The notes under the pieces are model-generated. The model worked only from the letters and a program-made list of their open reading frames with translations, was not told the DNA's origin and made no database searches. Shown in pieces: positions 13,118 through 24,486 of a stretch of 64,000 nucleotides of DNA. Source of the DNA: Xiphias gladius (lineage: Eukaryota; Chordata; Actinopteri; Istiophoriformes; Xiphiidae); NCBI RefSeq assembly GCF_016859285.1, contig NC_053418.1, positions 19,369,329-19,433,328 of the forward strand. The letters run 5' to 3'. The position numbers and the translations under genes were made by a program. Every line of letters begins with the position of its first letter. Within the stretch, counting starts at the first letter, position 1.

Positions 13118-16100
13118 GTGAGAGAGGCTGTGGTGATCGATAGAGCATAAACGAAAAATACAACATTCAACGGAACCAAACTTTTTACAAATACTGAAAG
13201 GCACAAATGAGCTGGACACAGAACACAAGGACCGTCCTGCTCCAAAACCAGCATCTACCAATCCTGCATCCACTGCAACTGACTCTGCTGCCATCTCCGC
13301 ACCCAGTTGAATGTCATTAGCTGTTGTTTGTATCAATTTTTTTTCATTGTTCTGTTTATGTATCTGAGTTACTTGAGCTAAATGTTTAGGTTTCACTTTC
13401 CCAGTGCTCAATAAAGATTGATTACATAATTTGTTTTGGATTATGCAAAGTGCTTATGAGAGGAGAATTTGATAGTAACAATGCTGGTAATTACAAAAGG
13501 ACAATTATTCACTCATTGGCAACATAAGCAACTTTTCTACACTGCTGCAGTGATCTAGCTGTGTAAAGCGCAGCCTTGACCTGCTTCTCCAAAGTTGAGT
13601 TCAAAGTACAGAAAAAAGCAAGAAGCGTCTTACCAAGCCACAGCCCACTAGTTTCATGGCAGACACCCTAACCACACAACCACTGCGGAGGTAAATCAGA
13701 AAGCAATGGGATTTGTAGTAAAAGCACTGTGCATCCTCACTGAAGTACAGCTTCCATGTCTCCCAGAGCCTCAGCAGCTTGGCCAATTGCTGTGAGAGAA
13801 TGCAGATGGGAGAGATGCCCAGTAGTGGAAAACAGGGAATAAACTAGCTTAATGAAAGCATCATGGCACAGTGAAAAGCCAGTCTAAGCCATCAGTGATA
13901 ATACCCTGGGGGTAGGAAGATGGGCTGGTGTGCGTGCTGGGGGCTGGAAGCTTGCCTAGATCCAGGAGCTCTGTTGGCCCTCTGTGGGCTCATGGCAGTC
14001 CACTTCCTCAGCATGCACCCCTTCCTGGGAGCAGCCAGAAAGCTGATATGCCATGTTACAGGTTAGGCTCTGAGGTACTAAGTACCATATCAGGCAAATT
14101 AGATGCTTAGTCGAGAATGGCAGCGGCCCAAGCTTGTCTTTTACAGATGGAGTTGCATCTGCATTCAACGTCCTTGACACTGTCAGGGGGAGAAAAAGCT
14201 CTGATTTTACAGAATAGCCACACTAGCTGTGTCTTTGTAGAGTTGTCGGACTGATGATCACCATCAGCTGGTCAGTAAAGAAGTGCAGCTAATAGATATA
14301 TTTCCCCGCTGTTCAAGATTTCATGCAACTGTTGCCTTATATTTATTTTCTTTCAGTTAATGCCTCCAGGCGTTTATTGTAATTCATGCTTGAGTTGGAT
14401 GTTTACTGTCACCTTTGGTAACAGTTGGGTGCCTCATCTCAGGAGCAACATGTAAGTTACAACTAAGTTACTGATTTGTGTAGTTTGGATCTTTTAAAGG
14501 TGCACTAATTGATAATTATTTGTCAGCAATGGGTCAAAAGACTATGTGTAACATGAAAAGTTCATAATGATGAACTAATCATCACCCGACTCTGCAATGC
14601 CCCTCAGCTCTACGGAGCATTCTTGTGTCTTTCAGGTCATTGTTTCACAGTTACGCAGCATCACTGTTCAGGCACTGTCTCGGCACTCATCACATTGTTT
14701 GGTTGTTTTCAGTGAAAAAGCTCATATAAATCAACTATACATTATTTGTCTAGCACCAATGACAGACAGACAAAGTTAACAACCAGTTGGTGAGCATAGT
14801 GGAGAATCAAGCAGCTAAAGAGCAAGACAGAGTTGGTTAAGACCAAAACAGAGTTGAAAGGAGAGTGTATATTGGTCCTACATTTGTCGTGACCTTGTTC
14901 GAAAGGTGCTGTAAACTTGCTTTCAGCCAGATAACCTTAATTAAAATTCATCCAAAAGATCAATCTAAGTGTTTTAATGCCTGTCAGCTGCAGTTACAGA
15001 ATACACTGTGTAGTATTTTGCATATCAGTTTTTGTTTGACATTTATAAAAATCCTTGTATTTAATTCTCATTATACTTAGGGCAATAATGAAAAAATCAT
15101 ACAAACGTATGTATGAGTTTACAGTTTGCAAAAATGTAATAGCCCTCTATGTAATTTCATGTATAATATTTGACAGAAACAGCACCGTCTGCTCAGCCTT
15201 CATCCAGCCAGCCCACCACTTTCTCCTCCATTCTGTCATCAATTTTTTCTTAAGGGTTATATAATTTTCATTCACAGTCCAAGATAAAGATCTGGGAAAG
15301 GAAAATGATCTAACATCTATTAGACCCGGTCAACAGCCTTTTAATTCAGTATACTTTGTTTAAAGTTTTTTTTAATCCTTTTCTCATCGACTTTCATTCC
15401 TGCAACTATAAATAAAGTCTGTCAATAGAGGCCATTTTTCCCTCTCCACAGGGTGAGAGAGCTTCATTATGAAGTTATCTTCTCCAAGGCTCTGTTGTAT
15501 AATGCCACCTATTCAGTACTTGCTGCTGTTTCACTTAGACAGATGTATCGCCCCTAAACTTACCTCACCCTCCATTTATATCCATGTATCTGATTTTTCT
15601 AGAAAGCAAAACACCGTATTAAATTTTAATCTGGAATCTTTAGACGCCATAAAGTATGGATCTGTGTTTCCAGTTACAATCTTTCGGCGCTCACACCACC
15701 GATACATTTATATAAAATTCATATACAGGCCATTCTACTGAATTGGTGCAAACTGCTGCCCCGCAACCAGAAAAACTAATTTAACAAGACTAGTCAAAAA
15801 CCCAGTATATGGCTGGACAGCCCTTTACCTGTCTGCTTTTCTCCTACTCTCTGTGCTCGTATATACAGTATTTTAGTACAGCTGAATTCCCAACAAAGCT
15901 GTTCTCATTTACATGTTTTTCAGTTTCTGTTGTCAGACAATGGAACAAGTATGAAATAGTGACGGAAACGTGACCCATTAAGACTACATGTCAACCAGCA
16001 GTCACTTCCAAGGCCTTTCCAAACTGCTTCTCTGCACTGCCATAATCCTGATTTTATAACCGCAACGTCGTCTAACAAAATCATCATACACGTAAGTTAA

Positions 16101-17079
16101 AGACAACAGCTGTGCTGTGATTTCAGCTATATTTACTTGTAGAATGATAACTCCGAGAGAAAGTTAGAAACTCATTCACATCTCTGTCAATTGAATTTGA
16201 TGCATAGAGAGGTGTACCTACGGAGGGAAAGGCCAACCTCGCGCTTGCGGGGCAACAATGACAATTCTCTAGATTTGTAACTAGGTTCTTTTGTGAAGAA
16301 AACCTGCTAAAGAGGTGTGAAAAGTTGGTAAATCTAGCAACAATGGCGCTAAATTGGCAACACTACCTGTAAACAACCCCCTGATGACGCAATAGAAACT
16401 TTTTGCGCCAAATTTGAAACAGCGACAGCCAATGGGGACACTCCCAACACTCGGCCAACCAAACAATAGTGTAACCAGGACTCAGTCACGTGTCACTTGG
16501 CTGGTGTAACTTTATCACTCACTCACTCTCTCAGTCACAGACATTCGCGTTTATAGGGATGCCATGTTGTTGTGGTGCATCCAAAAACCATTTAAGTATT
16601 CCGTTATCTATTGAAACCCAAAATAATATTTGAGACAGAAGTAAACTTAATCTATATAAAAATCATTCTTTAAAAAAAATCTTGTCCTGCATTTTCATGT
16701 CACTGACAGAAGAGAATACGTTTCAGTCCATGGGCTGAGACTGAAATTAGCCACACCCCTACATTTTTGGTCTTGAAGTATGCCTGCATCCTTCTCTCTC
16801 TTTGCTGGATGGTGAGTAGATAGGTCCAATCATTATAAGTAAATGTGTTCATAACTCTGAAAATCAATATAAACTGTAAGGGATGTCATCACCAAACACC
16901 AATTTTTTGCAATTAAGCCAAAAATTTGGTTTTTCCTGCACAGCTGTGTGCAGAATAGGTTCAGAATTGGGTGTTATTGTAGCAAATTCTTTTTTTTGGC
17001 TGTACAATTATTAAGAATTGTGCTAGCTAACCATGTGCTGACTAGTATCTTTGAGATAGGCCCACAATTATCTCACATT

Positions 17080-17121
17080 ATGTCACAACTGAAACATGTG
17101 GTGAAGTTTCAGTTGTGACAT
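17080..17121. repeat. 16-bp perfect inverted repeat, 10-nt spacer
   Basis: ATGTCACAACTGAAAC at 17080-17095 is matched by its exact reverse complement at 17106-17121. It lies in gene-free DNA. Confidence 0.85.
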
Positions 17122-19024
17122 GATTGTTTTGGTAGTGACAAAAGGGAACACTTAATCCTTTATTTGGGGGAAATAAACAAAATTTTAGCACAGTTATGCA
17201 AATCAAAAGTATTTTAATATAAACCCTGTGTCAGTTAACATTCTGTAATGTGGTTTAAATACATGTTGAAATATAACACTTACTTAAATGTGTAGTCCAA
17301 GTAAAAGATTGTTGATATGAGCTCAACAGCCAATCAAATTATACCCCTCCCTTCCATGCTCCTGAGTCAACGTGATGATTGGCTGGAATAGTGTGTGGTT
17401 CGGTCCAGAACTGTGTTTTTGAGTGCAAACAGAACGGTCAGCTCGAGGACCACGAGGAGATATTCTCTGAATTTGACTAAAAGTGTATAGACCTTTTTTG
17501 TGATTGTAAACAGTGATGACTTGTTTTGCGGATGGAGCCGAACTGGTGGTAGAAAGTGACAGTTAGCTGTGTCAGGTGTCAATTTACAACATAGGAATAT
17601 GGATCAACCAGATGCCTTCTCCAATTTTTTTCAATGGATTGCCAGCAGAAGACAGCTTATATAACTGAAAAAGTGAACAATGAGGGAAAAACATCTGGAC
17701 TTTCCTGGATCCAAGGATACCTCCCCCTGTAAGACACCATCAGTCACTACGTTGTAACACCAATAATATTATGTGGTCCCTTGGCTTAAGTGTGTGCACA
17801 GTCATTGTGTAAAGTAAATGTCATAGCACAGATGTAATGTTACCGTATGTCCCATTCATTCATTAAATGTTTGGATAAATACTGAGTCATGTTATAGCTA
17901 AACTGTCCATGAGCAATATAGTTTGTTTACATGCTCTTTCTGCTGACACACTAATGTTGCTAACATTGGTCAGTGGTGTTTACCATTATGAAATAGCCTA
18001 CCGAGAATGCCAGCTTTGTGGTTGTTGCTGTTACTTATTTATAGTTATTAACTACATCATTGATTTTGTGTGTGATAAACAGAGGAGATTTTATCATTCC
18101 AGTCTGGCCGTTTAATGGCTTGCAACCATAAATGTCTGCATTTAGCTTCAAAGGGCGTCTACGACGACTGTATGCTATAAAATTAAGGTCATCATTTTGC
18201 ATTTCTATTCTGACATCCAACAGCAAAACAAGACATTTTTTTTCTTTATTCCAGGCATCTTGCCTGTTTCCCTCCATTTTTTTCCACTGTTTTTCTGCCA
18301 CCACAATATGCACGCAACTGCAATGATGCAACCGTGATGTCCACTCCAAATTGGTCTGTTAGATTATAAATGTGGACTGTACCTTTAAGTCAGCATGTTA
18401 CATTAGTTCAGCTAAATACAGACGCAGGTGAATAAAAATACACAGGAAAGACAATCTGCAAGTAAATGGCATTGTCACTGTAATTAAGAAAAGATATTGA
18501 GCAGGTGTAGTCTGGCTCAGAGTAACACTGTTTTTGCCACTGATTTTGAATAATGTAGTATTGATTTCAATAGTTAACTTATGCATGGAAAAGACATAAA
18601 ACACCAACATGCCAAAAAATCAAGATGGAAAAACTGGACAAGAGAGACAGAGAATACAGACAAAGGTTGAGGGATGACCCAGTGAAGTACCAAGAATACT
18701 TAAATGTAACTTGAATAAAATAAAAATGAAAGGGATTCTGAAACAGTCTACTTTGTAAGATGTTTTTTTAGGTAGAAGAATCAATGTGTGTGCATACTTC
18801 TTCTGAGATATTTACTGTCAGATGTGTGTCTGCTATATGTGCTGGCTGCATATGTGCAACATTTATGAGTGATTAGTTATTTTTATTAACATAAAATGTT
18901 GACAATCTGATTTAGCCGTGGCAAACAAAATATTGTGGTCACTACCAAAGCATTACTGTCACTACATAAAAGGGGCAATTACAACCAAAGCATGGGATGT
19001 TTGTCAAAAATAAATTATATTGAG

Positions 19025-19025
<1 letters not shown>

Positions 19026-19059
<34 letters not shown>
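19026..19059. repeat. (TA)n microsatellite, 17 units
   Basis: Uninterrupted TA dinucleotide run. Confidence 0.95.
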
Positions 19060-19063
<4 letters not shown>

Positions 19064-19681
19064 CTTTTTACTTTATATATTATTGTGTTTTGGTACAAAT
19101 TTTGGGAGAGGAAAAATATTACAAAACTGTCTGAAAACAAAATTTGAGAATTAAATGTACAATTAATTAATTAATAGAAATGAGTACCTTAGTTATTATA
19201 CAATTTACATACATTACATACAAGTTTGGGAAAAAAATATATTTATTTCATGCTTCCAACTCTGACTTTGAACCAATTCTGTAGAATTTGTTTGAATCTG
19301 AACCAGACAGTGATTTTTCCCCTTTTTGTACATCACATTGTACAAGGTAAGTTTACATTTACAACTTTTACAACTTCCAAATATGTCCTCCTGCATCTCT
19401 GTGACTGGCTAAGATGGTGAAGTTGCCATGATTTTCCACCGATCCATCAAGACCTGAATCTAACTGTGAGAGCCAGGGAAGTGCAAACAAGGCGAGGCTG
19501 GGTCACAGACTCTCCTCTTTGTCTCTGTTAGCATTAAGGCGGATATTAACCTACAAATAGGAGATAAGGCAGATAAATTAAAAGGTGACACAAAGAGAAA
19601 GGACACAGTCAGGAAAAACTCTCAGTTATTTTTTCTCTTATCTCTCATCTCTATCACAACAATAACTATTGGTGAACTGGT

Positions 19682-19690
19682 GCACACACA

Positions 19691-19728
<38 letters not shown>

Positions 19729-19760
19729 TATGTATATATATATGTAAATATACATATATA
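19682..19760. repeat. compound CA/TA microsatellite
   Basis: A CA run of about 20 units with a CGCG interruption is followed by TACATATGTATATA-type repeats. Confidence 0.92.
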
Positions 19761-20040
19761 AGCTGTAAACACAGTACTGAAACGCAATCACTTTAAAAAG
19801 ATGATGTAGAAAACATATAGCAAAAAGTGCACCTAACAAACCAAAGTGTGATATTCTCTCTCTTTTTAGCTTTGTTTTGTTCTCCACCAGTTCCTTGGAG
19901 AAATATCTGTGTTTTTAGCTGCTAAATGCTCCACTGTGTTCACTAACTTTGTCTGTCTGCTATTTGGTGTTGGGCAGGTAGCACACGGTGGGTTTATCAG
20001 AGCTTTTTCTCTGCAGCTGCCTTCTGTGGCTAAAAGTAAA

Positions 20041-20410
20041 TGTGTACCATGTTCACAATTTTAGTTTAGAGTGTTAGCGTGCTAACATTTACTCATTAGC
20101 CCTAAACACAATGCACAGCTGAAGCTGATAGGAATGTTTTTTGGGCAAATTGAAATTTTGCCCTCATGACAGTTCTGTGATATGGATGCTTGTAACACAT
20201 TTCGTGGCAATCCAACCACTGGTTGTTGAGAGATTTAGCTAAAAAAAAAAAAATGTCAAACTGCTGTCGGCGCTAGAAGAAAAGTCAGGGGATCAGTATG
20301 CCTCATTTCCTGAAGAATATGAAAATATATTCTAAATTTCATGGCAATCCCTCCAATAATTGTTGAGATATTTCAGTCTGGACTGCAATTGACCAATATT
20401 GCCATCCCTA
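20041..20410 (+). repeat. dispersed percomorph repeat, copy 2
   Basis: It contains the sequential phrases ACCATGTTCACAATTTTAG, GCTAACATTTACTCATTAGC, CACAGCTGAAGCTGATAGGAATG, AAGTCAGGGGATCAG and TTTCATGGCAATCC followed by TTGTTGAGATATTTCAGTC. These are hallmarks of the widespread percomorph repeat also seen at 10376 and 32330. It is the longest of the three copies here and is non-coding. Confidence 0.6.
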
Positions 20411-20450
20411 GAGAAAAATAATAAAAAGTTGTGCAGCTTTAAAGCCTAAG

Positions 20451-20511
20451 ATCCTGCATGTTGCTAAATGTCTAAATACCTACTATTTAGACATTTAGCA
20501 ACGTGCAGGAT
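20451..20511. repeat. 28-bp near-perfect hairpin, 5-nt loop
   Basis: Arms 20451-20478 and 20484-20511 are complementary except for one A/G difference, which gives a G:U-type pair in RNA. The loop is CCTAC. Further imperfect pairing extends about 4 bp outward. It lies directly beside a dispersed repeat copy. It could be a fold-back element or, less likely, a small-RNA hairpin. Confidence 0.85.
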
Positions 20512-22943
20512 TTTAAGTTGAAAAGTAAGAGGTAAGAGTGAAGATTCTAGGAAGCAAATAAAACACACAGTCAAAATTAGTGAATGGTTCGTTGTATAGT
20601 GATTTGTCATTTTTCAGCTGGATGTAGCATGTTCAGCGAATGTGCTACATCAGAGAGTTAAAACCATGAGTCCAGTGGCTTTGGCATATAATCACAACAT
20701 CTTTCAGTCTTTTCATTGGACCTGTTTTGGAAAGTTTGAGACCAGTTTACTCCTTACTGTCCACAAGCATTAGATTTAGAAGAAAGGGAACAGGAAAGTC
20801 TTGCTAAAGGTATTTTCTTGCGTGGCTGGTTTGTATGTGTGAGTCAAAGGGAAAGTAAATGAGTGGTGTTTTTATGACTCCTTTTCTGTAACACTTTGGT
20901 CCCGTGAGTTTATATAACTTTGCAGTATAAACCACATCGAAAACTCACAGTGAGTGGGACGAATAACGAAAACAAGAGGGGTCCTTGTAACCTTTCATGT
21001 GAGCATTCTTGGCAAATCCATGTTCACTTCCCCGAGCCATTTTAAATTTTCAGCTGCCCGGTTGGAGAGCTCTTGAAAGAGCTAGAGCTATGATGTATTA
21101 ATCGGCACCCATATTGCTCATTAGCACGTGGATAGCGCTAATTTCAGTGTACTTTAATACTCACAATTACAGATTTGGTAGGGTTTTGTGTGTCTGAGCT
21201 AAGAATAGGCAAGTGTGTCCTTTTATTTGCTCCCACATACCAAAAGTGTCCAGAAAGGATTTGATAAGTTGGTTTAACCTCATAGTGAAATTGATGATTT
21301 TAACTCTGACTCAACTCTCAGTGCTTTCAAAAGCCTTGGTTAATTATTAGAGTTCAACAGACACCACCAGTGATGTTCATGGTGTTCTCGTCTGGTATTT
21401 GTTAGTGCGTATGTTTGCATTCTTGTCTAGGATGACAGATAAACCAGCTTTGCTTGCATGGAAAGCAGAATTGAAGAATGGTTTTGTGCACAGTGGGGAA
21501 TGCATAAACCACAGTATCTGCAAATGTCCTCACTAGACCCCAGTGAGGTCTTTCAGGTCCCTGCACTCTGAAGATGTAATGGTTTACATTCACGGCTGGC
21601 AGCTTGGCGGGCCTTCATTCATAGTCATTAAAACCAGTTGCCGATTTTAATGTTGTTGCAGATATAATACCATACTCAATATCAGAATTGTCAAATATTT
21701 ATCGCTTCACCCTGGAGCCTGCAGTATGTGAAGTATACAAGACTGGAAATAAAAACAATTTGATTTTTTTGCATATAACACATTAATGGAAACTCATCTT
21801 GCTGCATGTGGAACGCATGTGACACAAAATCTGATCAGGACGTTTTCCCACATTGTTTGTGTTGGTGAAGCATTTACCGTCATATAGATGAGCAAAGACA
21901 GACTTTCCAGCAATCATGAATCAGATTACTCATTTTCACTACTCTGGGGCAAAAAAGATTTTATAAAATGCTTGATTTTATAATAAAGGTCTGGATGGAT
22001 TTGAAAGCAAAAGTTAGTAAGTTAGCAGATTTACCATAATCTTAATGATTAAAAAAAAAAAAAAAAGACTGACAGTGTCTACGGAGAATATCCACCCAAG
22101 TCTATTTTTTAGACTCTTTTGAAATACTGTATTCAGTGGAAAAGGACCTTGTAGAGGCTAATGTGAAAGTATTTAATTCAAATAGCGTGTAATAAGCTTT
22201 TGATCAGTAGCCCAGGCCAATTAGTGGTACAGTTGTTTCAGCTTGGTCTTCTCTTTAGTGGTTGCAACTCTGCTGAAATGACTGAGTAAAGGAAAAGAGA
22301 ATTTTCTACTTCAGTCTGTTGGTCCCTACAAAACATTGTTCATTGCATAGAAGAATTACCCTCGTGACATTTAATCAACAGGTAAACATTTTAGAAATAC
22401 TGTTATTTAAAAACTTGTCATGCAATATGTAATGTTTAGTTTTTAATTAATTTAAAGAAGAGTACTAGGTTGTTTTCCTATTTTTCTTCACTTCTGTCTT
22501 ACTCCTCTCTGCTTCCCAAGTGCACTAACTGGGGAGGAGACATGATAATTCAAAGGAGGTTAAAATGAAAACTGCATAATTTAGAGACAGTGGTTTTATG
22601 TGGAAAAGGAGAGGCGTGCACTTAGTAACGCATCCAACAACACTGGCTGTGGCTTTGTTGGGGGTGAATATTTTCCATTAAGAAATTCATGAGCTTGTAA
22701 ACAGCTCTGGTCCTGGGAAGCATGGATACAACTGTGATGATAACCAGCCTGTTTGGAGAAATACCACTCATTTTGTTTTCATTGACATACCCTTCTCTGA
22801 TTTTCTGCACAAGAACAGCTCCAGGCACACTTTGCAATAAGCCTGTCACTAACTCTGCAGGAAACTCTGTACAGGCTCCAGGCCCTGTGTTCGCCTCTGT
22901 TCCAAATTTTATATTTTTAAAAACTTTTTCAGAAGATTATATG

Positions 22944-23035
<92 letters not shown>

Positions 23036-23559
23036 GCATGTTCACAGCTGCCTTTCTTTCAGTGTTTAGCAAACTCTGCCTGCGTGTGAGCATGCAGGTG
23101 CACCCAGAGCCGTGTGCTGGTGAAGATGAGTCAGTACAAAGTCACTTAGCAGCTTTATAGAGGATATTTGTAAACTTTAAAGGGCCACCTGTGAGCAGCC
23201 ATAAAGCTGCTATTGTGCCAACCGTGTGTGAGCTGAGTCACATCATTTTACCATGCTCCGCTTGCATTTCTCACGTCTTCTTCTCTGGTCCAAGCTCTTT
23301 GGTGTGACACTGCTTACTGTGGCTGATGCCAACATCACAGTGAGAAATCCCCCTCATCTGTGGATGACGTCTCGTCAGCTTGCACGCAATAGATTTTAAA
23401 TTGGAAACATAAAATAAACCCATCAGAATTTAGATTCATGTACAGAATAATTACCAAAGTCAGCGCTAATGTAAAAGCAAAGGTGATTTAGTAATAAAAT
23501 AATGAAATAAAATAAAGCAAATTAACAAGAAAATATTGGTCAATTCAAAGGCCCAAATA
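20512..23559. other. gene-free stretch with a long GT tract
   Basis: Apart from the (TG)n tract at 22945 and a poly-A run near 22052, nothing is recognised. A frame at 22722-23069 reads into the GT repeat and has no other support. Confidence 0.6.
22945..23030. repeat. (TG)n microsatellite, about 43 units
   Basis: An uninterrupted 86-bp TG run, the longest simple repeat of the window. It is followed by CGTGTGCATG, so the whole tract could adopt Z-DNA. Confidence 0.97.
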
Positions 23560-24486
23560 CAGTGGCATAAAAAAGTTTGGGCACCCTGTATAGTCAGTAC
23601 TTAGCAACACCCCTGTGGCAAGTATCACAGATTGTAAACACTTGTTGTAGCAGGTAAGAGTCTTTCAGTTCTTGTTTGGGGGATTTTCACCCATTCTTCC
23701 TGCAAAGGGCTTCCAGTTCTGTGAGACTCTTGGGCCATCTTGCATGCACGGCTCTTCTGAGGTCTATACATACATTTTTGGTGGTTAGTTCATTTAGGTC
23801 GGGGGACCGTGAGGGCCGTGACAAAACCTTCAGCTTGCGTCTCTTGAGGTAGTCCATTGTGGATTTTGAGGGGTGTTTAAGATCATTATCCTGTTGTAGA
23901 AGGCCATTGTCTTTTCATCCTCAGCTTTTTTTAGAGATGGTGTGATGTTTGCCTCCAGAATTTGCTGGTATTTAACTGAATCCATTCTTCCCTCTACCAA
24001 TGAAATGTTCCCTGTACCACTGACTTCAACACAAGCCCAAAGCATGATCGATCCATCCCCGTGCCTAACAGTTGGATAGGGGTTCTTTTCATGAAATTCT
24101 GTGCCCTTTTTTCTCCAAACATACATTTGCTCACTGCAGCCAGAAAGTTCTGTTTTAACTTCATCAGTCCACAGGACTTGAGGACTTTCCTAACAATGAT
24201 TGTGAACAAGCCATAGCCCTAACAATTAAGGTCTGAGACCTTGGTAAAGTTATCTGAGAGCTCAAATCTCTTGGGGTGTCCTAACTCTTGAATGGTTAGG
24301 GTTTCCTTTTTTTTTCACTCTAAAATTTTACAAAACAAAAGGAAACACTAGTCTTGCTTAAAATGTTGAAAATTATTTTTCCTCTTTAACTTTATTTGTT
24401 TTGGAGATCAGTTAATCTTCTATCCACTTAACTATTTACAGTAACAGAAATTTTGACCAGGGGTGCCCAATTTTTTCATGCCACTG
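23560..24486 (-). mobile_element. Tc1-like DNA transposon, internally deleted
   Basis: The left end CAGTGGCATAAAAAAGTTTG (23560) and the reverse complement of the right end (CAGTGGCATGAAAAAATTGG, ending 24486) form terminal inverted repeats. A TA precedes the left end; the right flank now reads CA, so the TA duplication has decayed. At about 927 bp it is shorter than a complete Tc1 element (about 1.5 kb). The minus strand keeps the middle of a transposase, with phrases such as VSGTGNISLVEGRMDS and KRTPIQLLGTGMD (24130-23830). Frames are broken and the N-terminal DNA-binding half is absent. Confidence 0.85.
23690..24209 (-). pseudogene. Tc1-like transposase remnant
   Basis: Two overlapping minus-strand frames (24209-23994 and 24126-23830) carry pieces of the catalytic domain of a Tc1-family transposase, indicating at least one frameshift. 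The segment that normally holds the second catalytic Asp reads FYNRIMILNTPQNPQ and no longer matches an active site. There is no start region. This copy cannot encode an active enzyme. Confidence 0.8.

Larger units (their letters stand above)
10561..20040. other. gene-free stretch
   Basis: No supported gene. Contents: an interrupted 19-bp inverted repeat (13071-13117), a CpG-richer patch (16230-16635), a 16-bp perfect inverted repeat (17080-17121), a (TA)n run (19026-19059) and a CA/TA microsatellite (19682-19760). Short open frames throughout have no splice context or recognised domain. Confidence 0.6.

Noticed and set aside
22722..23160. 115-codon and 70-codon frames
   Set aside because: They owe their length to the TG microsatellite (alternating Cys-Val).
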